A stretch of 64,000 bases of DNA, from positions 62,001 through 126,000 of the forward strand of contig CAAGHH010000026.1 in the NCBI GenBank assembly GCA_900769615.1, written 5' to 3'. Under the pieces are notes generated by a model. The model was not told where the DNA came from. It did no database searches and was given only the letters and a program-made list of their open reading frames with translations. Positions 24,709 to 32,146 of the stretch are shown here, piece after piece. Numbering within the stretch: position 1 is the first letter of the stretch; each line of letters starts with the position of its first letter. Source of the stretch: Selenomonadales bacterium (GTDB lineage Bacteria > Bacillota > Negativicutes > Selenomonadales > Selenomonadaceae). Made by a program: the position numbers and the translations under genes.

Positions 24709-25461
24709 TTATTGTTCCTTTAGTAAAGATTTAGCCAAATTAATGAATTTTTGACTTATAGGAAGGGTAACATCGCCTTCGATAACAGTTTTTCCTTGTT
24801 CTTCAAAATTATTTAATTCATCGCTGCGGGGAATATCGGCAACAATATCCAGCTGTCGTTTTTTGGCAAATTCGGTGACTTTTTCAGTTTCATTAGGTAC
24901 ATTTCGCCGATTTAAAATAATACCTCGAACTTTGGCATAGCCACGGTCAGCGAAGTTATCAACGGCACTGGCAATATTATTGGCAGCATACAGTGCCATT
25001 TTTTCGCCGGAAGTAACGATGAGGACATCTTCGGCATAACCCTCACGAATTGGGGCGGCAAAACCGCCACAGACAACATCGCCTAAGACATCATAAAGCA
25101 CGATATCAGGTTTGAAGGTTTCAAAAAGCTCCAAATCATCTAAAAGGCCAAAGGTAGCAATAATGCCACGTCCAGCGCAGCCAAGTCCAGGGGTAGGTCC
25201 GCCAGTTTCAATACAGAGTACGCCGCCAAAACCAGTTTTGGCAATCTCGTCAAGCGAAGCCGGTTCTTTATCAAATTCACGCATATAACCCATAACTGAT
25301 TTAAGTGGCTGACCACCTAGCAGATTGATAGTAGAATCAGCTTTCGGATCACAACCAATTTGAATAACTCGTTTTCCAAGTGAAGCAAAGGCAGCGGATA
25401 AATTACTGGTCATCGTTGACTTGCCAATACCGCCTTTGCCATAGATGGCAATCTTTTGCAT
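24709..25461 (-). CDS. NifH-like ATP-dependent iron protein
   Basis: 250 residues from the ATG at 25461, chosen for the GGAGGG site six bases upstream; the open frame extends 12 codons further. It has the P-loop GKGGIGKS, the cluster ligands Cys95 (GLGCAGRG) and Cys131 (GDVVCGGF), the Arg98 corresponding to the ADP-ribosylation position, and the GCDPKADST switch region. It is shorter than NifH, like other nitrogenase-like reductases (BchL, CfbC type). It should form a homodimer with one [4Fe-4S] and pass electrons with ATP hydrolysis to the D/K-like chains. It is the first gene of the operon and the only H-type protein for both pairs. Confidence 0.92.
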   Translation of the reverse strand: MQKIAIYGKGGIGKSTMTSNLSAAFASLGKRVIQIGCDPKADSTINLLGGQPLKSVMGYMREFDKEPASLDEIAKTGFGGVLCIETGGPTPGLGCAGRGIIATFGLLDDLELFETFKPDIVLYDVLGDVVCGGFAAPIREGYAEDVLIVTSGEKMALYAANNIASAVDNFADRGYAKVRGIILNRRNVPNETEKVTEFAKKRQLDIVADIPRSDELNNFEEQGKTVIEGDVTLPISQKFINLAKSLLKEQ

Positions 25462-25495
25462 GCTAAACCCTCCGTAAATATATTTTCTATTTATC

Positions 25496-25501
25496 ATTAT
25501 A
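25496..25501 (-). promoter_or_regulatory. Candidate -10 box of the nif-like/hyp operon
   Basis: TATAAT on the minus strand, 35 bases before the nifH-like ATG. The sequence 17 bases upstream of it (near TAGCAA) is a poor -35, so an activator may be needed. No NifA or sigma-54 type -24/-12 site was seen. Confidence 0.35.
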
Positions 25502-25604
25502 TCGTTTTTCCATAGATTTTGCTATAGTTTTGACGCAAGTTTATAAACCGATTAACTATAAACTAAAATTAAAATGGTTGGTTTTTAATTAATGATATAG
25601 TAGT

Positions 25605-25636
25605 TTTTTCTTATTTTTATTTTTTCTTATTTTTAT
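25605..25636. repeat. Two-copy tandem 16-nt T-rich repeat
   Basis: TTTTTCTTATTTTTAT occurs twice in direct succession at 25605-25620 and 25621-25636, in the divergent intergenic region between the nifH-like gene and receptor 2. Confidence 0.7.
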
Positions 25637-25646
25637 ATTGTATATC

Positions 25647-25675
25647 TTGTGACTTTTTTTAGGCTATGTTATAAT
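25647..25675 (+). promoter_or_regulatory. Promoter of the second chemoreceptor gene
   Basis: TTGTGA (25647-25652), 17-base spacer, TATAAT (25670-25675). Confidence 0.65.
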
Positions 25676-25759
25676 GCGTTTATTTAGTGTAGATCTATCT
25701 ATACGCAAAGTGTTATCAAATCATTTTTCATATTAATTTTTTTAAGGGAGAGTGCTAAT

Positions 25760-27445
25760 ATGGGAGTTCGTATGAAGCTGGGTTTAAGCTACCTGGCAAT
25801 GGTTTTGATGATTGTAGTTTTAGGCGTTTTTGCCCTGTGGTCTATGTCAAATATGCAGAAATCTGCTGATGATGCTGCTGTGGCTGCCCTAAAGTATATG
25901 AAGCAGTCTGACAACATGAATGTAGCTGTATCTGACTATCGGGCCGCCATGTACAAACTGCTATCCGCAGAAACACCGGAGCAGAAAACAGCCGCCTACG
26001 CTGAAATCCGCAAAACCGCCAAAGTCATCGACGATACCTTCGCTGAAATGTCTGATGGCATCATCTTTGTAGATAAGCTCAACGAAGCCAAGGATAATTG
26101 GGTCAAAACCCAGAAGCATGGTGAAAAAGCCATTGCTCTGGTAGAAGCAGGAGATACCCCTGCTGCCTCCATTTATATGCGGGATGAAATGGGCAAGGAT
26201 TATAAGGCTCTGGATACCAATACTGATGAATTAGCTCAATTGGAGCTGGATGAGGCTCAGGGCAAGGTAACTACCTCTGGCGAGATTTATAGTACAGCTA
26301 GAACCACCACCTTTGTTGTTTTGGCAATTATTGCCTTGATAACCATAGGTATCGGCTACTACTTCTATCGCCTGATTGGCGGCTTCCTGTCTGACTTCCT
26401 AGATGTATCCCAGCGAGTATATCACGGTGATATGATCACCAAGCTGGACTATGATACCCCAGATGAATTTGGCAAAATCGCCCATTCCTACAATGATACC
26501 CTGGACAAAATCAGAAATATCACCGCTAAGATACAGGATATTGCCAAAGAGCTGACAGATTCTGCTGAAACCATGTCCACAGGAGTTAACGAATCTGCTC
26601 AGGTTGTTACCTCCATAGCTGATTCCATTAACGGTATTGCCGAGCTGTCTGTATCTCAGAACAATAATGTAGAAAAAGCATCTTCTGCACTGCACAATAT
26701 TATCAGCGGTGTTAATGATGTAGCCGAACTGGCCAAGCAGACTGCCAACCGTGCCAGCCAGGTAGGTACCACTGTAAATCAGGGTATTGAAGGCGTCAAT
26801 GTTATTAGCGAGCATATGGATAGAGTGGAAACTATGGTTAGGACCTCTGCCGACCAGGTAGATACTCTGGGCCATCGCTCCGAGGAAATCGGTCAGATTG
26901 TAGAAACCATCGTTAATATTTCTGGTCAAACCAACCTTTTGGCTCTCAACGCTGCTATTGAGGCAGCTAGAGCTGGCGAGCATGGCCGTGGCTTTGCCGT
27001 TGTGGCCGAGGAAATCCGCAAGCTGGCTGAGGACTCTCAGGAGGCAGCCCAGCATATTGCCGAGCTGATTGGCTCCATTCAGGCCGAAACCAAAAAGGCT
27101 GTAGATGCTATGCACCATGGCAATAAGGGCGTTCGCCAAGGCTCTGAGGTTGTCAAGGAAGCTATGTCTGAATTTAGCCAGGTTGGCGGCATGATAGACA
27201 ATATGGTAGAGCAGATGGCTCAGGTTGCCAAGCATATTGAGCAGGTATCTGCGGAATCTGGTTATGTAGTAGATGCTACCACCAATGTCAGCAAGGATAG
27301 TGACAAGATTGCGGCAGAAACCCAACAGGTTTCTGCCGCCTCTGAGGAACAGTCTGCTACCATGCAGGAGCTGGCTAACGAAAATACCAAGCTGGCCGAC
27401 ATGGCACAGCGCTTGCAGGAACATCTGAAAGTATTCCGTACCTGA
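25760..27445 (+). CDS. Methyl-accepting chemotaxis protein (receptor 2)
   Basis: 561 residues: TM1 (about 7-28), periplasmic four-helix bundle (to about 180), TM2 (about 188-208), HAMP and a signalling coiled coil whose tip reads QTNLLALNAAIEAARAGEHG. A GGGAGAG site precedes the ATG. Codon use is visibly different from neighbours: many C- and G-ending codons (GCC, CTG, ATC, GAG) where flanking genes use A or T. It also has a very long antisense open frame, as GC-biased genes often do. These suggest acquisition from a higher-GC relative. The ligand is unknown; adjacency to the nif-like operon is not evidence of shared function. Confidence 0.92.
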   Translation: MGVRMKLGLSYLAMVLMIVVLGVFALWSMSNMQKSADDAAVAALKYMKQSDNMNVAVSDYRAAMYKLLSAETPEQKTAAYAEIRKTAKVIDDTFAEMSDGIIFVDKLNEAKDNWVKTQKHGEKAIALVEAGDTPAASIYMRDEMGKDYKALDTNTDELAQLELDEAQGKVTTSGEIYSTARTTTFVVLAIIALITIGIGYYFYRLIGGFLSDFLDVSQRVYHGDMITKLDYDTPDEFGKIAHSYNDTLDKIRNITAKIQDIAKELTDSAETMSTGVNESAQVVTSIADSINGIAELSVSQNNNVEKASSALHNIISGVNDVAELAKQTANRASQVGTTVNQGIEGVNVISEHMDRVETMVRTSADQVDTLGHRSEEIGQIVETIVNISGQTNLLALNAAIEAARAGEHGRGFAVVAEEIRKLAEDSQEAAQHIAELIGSIQAETKKAVDAMHHGNKGVRQGSEVVKEAMSEFSQVGGMIDNMVEQMAQVAKHIEQVSAESGYVVDATTNVSKDSDKIAAETQQVSAASEEQSATMQELANENTKLADMAQRLQEHLKVFRT

Positions 27446-27487
27446 TAGGCCCCCCGAGTGGGCATTAGTCTTTGAACTAAAATCAAT

Positions 27488-27540
27488 AAAAAGACATAAT
27501 CCCTTTGCATTTTATATGTCAAAAGGATTATGTCTTTTTT
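27488..27540 (+). terminator. Terminator after receptor 2
   Basis: 15-bp stem (27488-27502 with 27525-27539), ending in a run of T. Confidence 0.88.
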
Positions 27541-27681
27541 GCTCTTTCGTTCGACCGGCAATACAGTTGTTATGAAATTAAATTATTCAGCTGAGGTAAT
27601 GGACATAATGACTAGACTCAGAAAATCATGGAATCTGAAATATCCTGAAGAAATCTGGTAATAAAATTTAAGCATATTGAT
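27541..27681. other. Non-coding stretch between two hairpins
   Basis: This part of the 27446-27793 gap holds only a 29-codon frame (27572-27661) without a ribosome site or recognised similarity. It may be a gene remnant. Confidence 0.4.
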
Positions 27682-27718
27682 AAAATGGCTTCATGATTAA
27701 AGCATGAGGCCGTTTTTA
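27682..27718 (+). terminator. Second hairpin with T tail
   Basis: Arms 27682-27695 and 27703-27715 pair with G-U wobble and are followed by T-rich sequence. It insulates the next promoter. Confidence 0.65.
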
Positions 27719-27723
27719 TTAAA

Positions 27724-27777
27724 TATTGACATATAATTTTAATTTAGTATAATAATTGTTAAAGACATATGTCAATA
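27724..27777 (+). promoter_or_regulatory. Promoter flanked by an 11-bp inverted repeat
   Basis: TTGACA (27726-27731), 16-base spacer, TATAAT (27748-27753). TATTGACATAT (27724-27734) overlaps the -35 box, and its exact reverse complement lies at 27767-27777, between the expected start point and the ribosome site. The right arm is part of the palindrome GACATATGTC. The arrangement suits a repressor that loops or covers the promoter; the DUF134 protein encoded next is a plausible autoregulator. Confidence 0.65.
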
Positions 27778-27793
27778 ATTGCGAGGTGACATG

Positions 27794-28540
27794 ATGGCAA
27801 GACCGGTCAAAAAGAAAAGAATATGCTCGCTTCCGGTATACCAAGAGTTTTATTGCAGCAATGCGGAAGGGGACAAACCTTTTATTTACATGCCAGTAGA
27901 GGAATATGAGACAATTCGTTTGCTGGACTACTTTGATATGGATCAAAAACAATGTGCCAAGCAGATGGGGGTTGCCAGGACGACAGTACAGTCACTGTAT
28001 CGGGCGGCTAGAAAACGCTTGGCAGCATGTCTGATAGAAGGTAGACCGCTTAGAATAACTGGTGGCAAGTATGAAATTTGTCAGGAAAATGAAGATTGTT
28101 GTCACTATGGACAGGGTAATAGAGTGTGTTTATATAGAAAACCAGGAGGTACGCAAATGAAAATAGCAGTTACTTATGAAAATGGACAGATTTTTCAGCA
28201 TTTTGGTCATTCTAGTGAATTCAAGGTATATACCATTAAGGATGATCAAGTGGCTGAAGCTGAAGTTATTGGGACTGATGGTCAGGGACATGGAGCATTG
28301 GCAACATTATTGCAAAATCATGCTATTGATACCCTTATTTGCGGTGGCATCGGTGCTGGCGCGCAAAATGCTTTGGCGGCTGCCGGTATTACCTTGTATG
28401 GTGGCTGCAGTGGTTCAGCTGATGCGGCAGTTGAAGCGTTATTAGCAAATAAGCTGGATTACAATCCGGCGGTTCGTTGTAATCATCATGGGCATGGTGA
28501 CGATAGTGGTCATACCTGTGGTGAACATGGTTGTCATTAA
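27794..28540 (+). CDS. DUF134 (UPF0251) DNA-binding domain fused to a NifX-type domain
   Basis: 248 residues from the ATG at 27794, four bases after GAGGTGA; the TTG and first ATG upstream are too near that site. Residues 1-about 105 are DUF134: a short basic N-terminus and a sigma-70 region 4-like helix-turn-helix (AKQMGVARTTVQSLY). Residues about 119-215 form a dinitrogenase iron-molybdenum cofactor (NifX/NafY-like) domain with FGHSSEF and ICGGIGAGA. The last 20 or so residues are His/Cys-rich (NHHGHGDDSGH ... CGEHGCH), a likely metal-binding tail. It may sense or carry an Fe-S cluster and control its own promoter. Similar fusions are known in anaerobes, generally next to Mrp genes, as here. 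Confidence 0.85.
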   Translation: MARPVKKKRICSLPVYQEFYCSNAEGDKPFIYMPVEEYETIRLLDYFDMDQKQCAKQMGVARTTVQSLYRAARKRLAACLIEGRPLRITGGKYEICQENEDCCHYGQGNRVCLYRKPGGTQMKIAVTYENGQIFQHFGHSSEFKVYTIKDDQVAEAEVIGTDGQGHGALATLLQNHAIDTLICGGIGAGAQNALAAAGITLYGGCSGSADAAVEALLANKLDYNPAVRCNHHGHGDDSGHTCGEHGCH

Positions 28541-28580
28541 TCAGTTAAATTAGTGTTTAGGTATATTTTAGGAGGAAAAG

Positions 28581-29417
28581 ATGGCAGAAGAATGTAATCA
28601 TGATTGCGGTTCATGTGGTACAACCTGTGGCGCTGATACGAGAAAAAAGGATTTGCATGAGGCACCAAATGAGCTGAGTGAAATTCGTCACGTTATAGCA
28701 GTTGTCAGTGGTAAAGGTGGTGTAGGTAAATCGCTGGTGACAGGGCTGTTATCTGAGGCAATGTCACGCAAAGGTTTTCATGTTGGTATCATGGATGCTG
28801 ATATTACCGGACCGTCCATTCCCAAAATGTTTGGCGTAACGGCTGAGATTTGTGGCAGTGAAAAAGGTGCTTATCCAGTAACGAGCTCAGGCGGTATCGA
28901 CATTGTCAGCATGAATTTGTTGCTAGAGCACGGCAGCGATCCTGTAATTTGGCGGGGACCGGTTTTAAGTGGAGTCGTTAAGCAGTTTTGGCAGGATTTC
29001 ATTTGGAACGATATTGACTATATGTTCATTGATATGCCACCAGGAACGGGTGATGTGCCGCTGACGGTCATGCAGTCTATCAAGCTGGATGGTATTGTCA
29101 TTGTTACTAGTCCGCAGGAATTAGTGTCGATGATCGTAGAAAAGGCTGTAAAAATGGCAGCAGCATTAAAAGTGCCTATTTTAGGTTTAGTTGAAAATAT
29201 GAGCTATTTTAAATGCCCGGATTGCGGTAAAAAGCATGAAATATTTGGTAAGAGCCATTTAGAAGAGATTGCTGGTCAGTATAAATTGAATGTCTTAGGT
29301 CGTATACCAATAGATCCATTATTGGCTGCTGAATGTGATGCCGGACAGATTGAAACGTTAGAAAATATTTATTTGCAAGCTGCTGCTGATAAGATAGCTG
29401 AGTGGTCCAATAAATAA
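28581..29417 (+). CDS. Mrp/NBP35-family Fe-S cluster carrier ATPase
   Basis: 278 residues. The N-terminal cysteine set C-x3-C-x2-C-x3-C (residues 5-16) is NBP35-like. The P-loop GKGGVGKS is near residue 44, and the C-terminal CPDC pair near 213 bridges a [4Fe-4S] cluster between two subunits in this family. It hydrolyses ATP to load or deliver Fe-S clusters to apoproteins. It lies 40 bases after the NifX fusion in the same orientation and is probably co-transcribed. A strong terminator follows. It could serve the nearby Fe-S rich nif-like/hyp products, but a general role is as likely. Confidence 0.92.
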   Translation: MAEECNHDCGSCGTTCGADTRKKDLHEAPNELSEIRHVIAVVSGKGGVGKSLVTGLLSEAMSRKGFHVGIMDADITGPSIPKMFGVTAEICGSEKGAYPVTSSGGIDIVSMNLLLEHGSDPVIWRGPVLSGVVKQFWQDFIWNDIDYMFIDMPPGTGDVPLTVMQSIKLDGIVIVTSPQELVSMIVEKAVKMAAALKVPILGLVENMSYFKCPDCGKKHEIFGKSHLEEIAGQYKLNVLGRIPIDPLLAAECDAGQIETLENIYLQAAADKIAEWSNK

Positions 29418-29430
29418 ATTAGAAAAAAAC

Positions 29431-29472
29431 AGGCTGCTGCATAGTGCTTTTTCACTATGCAGCAGCCTTGTT
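29431..29472. terminator. Terminator between the Mrp gene and nadE
   Basis: Perfect 16-bp stem (29431-29446 with 29453-29468), with an A-run before and a T-rich run after, so it can stop transcription from both convergent genes. Confidence 0.9.
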
Positions 29473-29495
29473 TCATTATTATTAAATTTTAATTA

Positions 29496-31391
29496 TTAAA
29501 TTTTAGCTAGCAAGTCGTTCTTTAATTTTTTATAACGGCGAGTATAATATGGTCCATTTTGGGCTTCACGATGGTCAAAGCCATAAGCACGGCGGCTTAC
29601 AGCTAGTATTGGCGGCGCCTGTATGCGTTTTGCTATTGCCATACCGGTAAATAAATTCCACCAGCGTTCAAGATCGCTGATAAAATCTTTAGCCGTTGGG
29701 AAGTATTTTGCCACGAGACCTTTTTGGCAACCAATATTTTCTTCCAGCGTGCCCGCGGCATACCATTCAAGAATATCTTCCGGGGCAGCTTTTTGCCAGC
29801 GTTCAATAAAAGCTCGAAAAAGGTAATCATGATAAGGATATTTTAACGGATCGCCTTTGCCTTCATCGACGTTTTGAGCATTTGAAAGCTCGGCACTAGG
29901 GACAATATCAATAATGCCCTGCGGGATGACTTCCCGTTCATAAACCGTATCATTTAGATAATGGGCTAGAGCATAAACCTGATTTTTCCAAAGATCAGCT
30001 AAAGCTGCTAAAAAACCAGACTGATCGCCATAAAGCGTAGAATAGCCAACGGTCGTTTCAGCTTTATTTGCATTGCAGGTAAAACCACCGCCAAAAGCTG
30101 CGGCGGCGCCGGCAAGCACCCTAGCACTGCGATCGCGAGCCTGAATATTTTCGGTAACAAACGAAGACACCGTAAGTTTAGTCTGGCTGTTATTGCTGAG
30201 GAAGGTAACGGGCGTTTGTTCTAATTGCTTAATGGTCAAATAAACTGATTCCTGAATAGGAACAATCATGTAATTACAGCCAAGATTTTGGGCTAGTTTT
30301 TGACTAAGCCCTTTGGTAGTTGCAGAATTAAAGACGCTTGGCATGTTGACCAAGAGCAGGTTTTCAGGGCCTATCACTTTAGCATAAAGGGCAGCTGCCA
30401 CTGCTGAATCGATACCACCAGATATACCGATAACCACTTTTTTCATGTGAATATCAGCTAAAAAGTGCTTGATACCATAGTGGAGTGCTTGATAGATATT
30501 GGCAATATCGGAGGCTTTATTAATTTTTAATGCAGGCTTAGCTGTTAATTCCGCTAACGAAATAATTTCCAGCTTTTCAGTATAGGCAGGGCACATTACC
30601 GTGCAGTCACCATTGGCATTATAAGCAGTGCTGGAACCATCAAAGGTGTAGATAGTTTTACCATTATTTTGCAAGCCGATAGCATTTACATAAAATAATG
30701 GTGCTTTTGACGTTTTGGCATGATTGCCAAAGACGCGATTGCGTTTTTCATTTTTTCCTAAAGTATAAGGCGAAGCGGATATGTTAACAAAAAAATCAAT
30801 GCCAGCGTGGTGTTCAAGCATAGATAATGGTTCAAGCTCATAGTTGTCGCTCCAGCAATCTTCACAAAGCAGACCGCCGACTATATAGCGTTTATTACGA
30901 ATTTTTAAAGTCACCGGTGAAATCAGCCGTGCCGGGGTAGTACCAAGCTCGCGAGCTAGTTTTTGCAGACTGAAAAAATGCCGGGTATCATCAAATTCAC
31001 GGTAATTTGGCATCAGCGTTTTGATAATATAAGGATAGGGCATATTATCAGGCTGGATAAGGTGACCGTTCTGAGCTGTAAACAGTGCGTTATATTTGCG
31101 AACGCGACCGTCGTTATTTTTTTTGCTCCAGTCCATAGCAATATTGCCAAACATTACAGTTATTCCTTGCGAGGCTTGGATGATGTCCTGGCCAAAGCTT
31201 TCGCAATCCCGCAAAAACGAAGTTTGTTCCCAAGTATCACCAAGCAAATATCCCGGAACAGCCATTTCCGGGAAGATGATGATATCGACAGACTGCTTAC
31301 GAGCACTTTCGATAAGGGAAAGAATTTTGGCGGTATTAATATCAGGATGACCAGGAATTACTTCCATTTGTGCCATTGCTATTTTTAACAA
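29496..31391 (-). CDS. nadE: Glutamine-dependent NAD+ synthetase
   Basis: 631 residues, the long two-domain form. The N-terminal nitrilase-type glutaminase has its catalytic triad Glu42 (FPEMAVPGY), Lys124 and Cys176 (LLCEDCW). The C-terminal synthetase has the PP-loop motif SGGIDSA near residue 327. It amidates deamido-NAD+ using ammonia channelled from glutamine, the last step of NAD synthesis. The start is a TTG at 31391 placed eight bases after GGAAGG; the next ATG would cut into the first strand of the nitrilase fold. It is monocistronic. Unlike NH3-only NadE, it does not need free ammonium. Confidence 0.94.
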   Translation of the reverse strand: MLKIAMAQMEVIPGHPDINTAKILSLIESARKQSVDIIIFPEMAVPGYLLGDTWEQTSFLRDCESFGQDIIQASQGITVMFGNIAMDWSKKNNDGRVRKYNALFTAQNGHLIQPDNMPYPYIIKTLMPNYREFDDTRHFFSLQKLARELGTTPARLISPVTLKIRNKRYIVGGLLCEDCWSDNYELEPLSMLEHHAGIDFFVNISASPYTLGKNEKRNRVFGNHAKTSKAPLFYVNAIGLQNNGKTIYTFDGSSTAYNANGDCTVMCPAYTEKLEIISLAELTAKPALKINKASDIANIYQALHYGIKHFLADIHMKKVVIGISGGIDSAVAAALYAKVIGPENLLLVNMPSVFNSATTKGLSQKLAQNLGCNYMIVPIQESVYLTIKQLEQTPVTFLSNNSQTKLTVSSFVTENIQARDRSARVLAGAAAAFGGGFTCNANKAETTVGYSTLYGDQSGFLAALADLWKNQVYALAHYLNDTVYEREVIPQGIIDIVPSAELSNAQNVDEGKGDPLKYPYHDYLFRAFIERWQKAAPEDILEWYAAGTLEENIGCQKGLVAKYFPTAKDFISDLERWWNLFTGMAIAKRIQAPPILAVSRRAYGFDHREAQNGPYYTRRYKKLKNDLLAKI

Positions 31392-31550
31392 AGTATAAAC
31401 CTTCCTTCATGGTTTTGTATTATAAAATCATAGTGTAATTATATCATAATTGCAGGTGGCTATAAAGAAATATCATATAGCTGAAATTTACGCAAATTTA
31501 CTGATTTTAGGTATATGATTATTGATTTGATTATGTTATAATAAAATCCA

Positions 31551-31564
31551 TGTACAAATGTACA
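31551..31564. promoter_or_regulatory. Inverted repeat before ybaK
   Basis: TGTAC-AAAT-GTACA lies just after a TATAAT (31537-31542), in the position of an operator near the start point. Confidence 0.35.
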
Positions 31565-31593
31565 CGGTATATAGAGAAGATCGGGAGCGTACT

Positions 31594-32082
31594 ATGGGAA
31601 AAAAGAAAAAGGAACAAAAAACGAATGCGGCACGTATTTTGGATACTTTGGGGGTTGAATATGAATTAAAAACTTACGAAGTAGACGAAAGCGATTTATC
31701 GGCGGTGCATGTAGCAGCTTCCGTTGGTATGCCGATAGAGATGGTATATAAGACCCTCGTTTGTCGTGGTGACAAAAATGGTATATTAATGGCAGTTATC
31801 CCTGGTGGTGGGGAGCTTGATTTAAAAGCATTGGCAGCAGCGTCAGGCAATAAACGAGTAGAGATGGTACACCTAAAGGAAGTATTTAAATTGACGGGCT
31901 ATGTTCGTGGTGGCTGTTCACCGTTAGGAGCTAAAAAGGAATATCCTGTATATTTAGATGAAAGTGCTAATAGTCAAAAAATAATTGCGGTGAGCGCTGG
32001 CAAACGGGGCGAACAGATTTTGCTGAAACCTGTTGATTTAGTGCTGGCAGCTAAAGCGACTGTTGCCAAAGTTGCCCGTTAA
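31594..32082 (+). CDS. ybaK: Cys-tRNA(Pro)/Cys-tRNA(Cys) deacylase of the YbaK/EbsC family
   Basis: 162 residues from the ATG at 31594, chosen because GGGAG lies six bases ahead; the frame reaches back 12 codons without a site. The chain has the YbaK fold features: VYKTLVCRGDKN with the catalytic-pocket Lys, and GGCSPLG near residue 115. YbaK-type proteins hydrolyse Cys mischarged on tRNA(Pro). It is cytoplasmic, 64 bases before thrC and in the same direction, so co-transcription is possible, though no shared pathway is evident. Confidence 0.9.
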   Translation: MGKKKKEQKTNAARILDTLGVEYELKTYEVDESDLSAVHVAASVGMPIEMVYKTLVCRGDKNGILMAVIPGGGELDLKALAAASGNKRVEMVHLKEVFKLTGYVRGGCSPLGAKKEYPVYLDESANSQKIIAVSAGKRGEQILLKPVDLVLAAKATVAKVAR

Positions 32083-32146
32083 AACAGCAATTAATAAAAA
32101 TGTACATATATTATTTTTATAAGAGGAAAAGAAAGAGGCGATTGTA

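Noticed and set aside
15039..25461. True molybdenum nitrogenase (N2 fixation)
   Set aside because: FeMo-cofactor ligands are replaced in both D-like chains, the K-like chains are short and lack P-cluster cysteines, and nifB, nifE/N proper and nifV are absent.
15039..25461. Protochlorophyllide/chlorin reductase or F430 synthesis (CfbCD)
   Set aside because: No tetrapyrrole genes are nearby and the organism type is neither phototroph nor methanogen; hyp genes are not part of those systems.
26399..27424. 341-codon minus-strand open frame inside receptor 2
   Set aside because: It is exactly antisense to conserved chemoreceptor coding sequence, its product is low-complexity hydrophobic/Leu-rich, and it has no known motif. 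It is explained by GC-biased codons.
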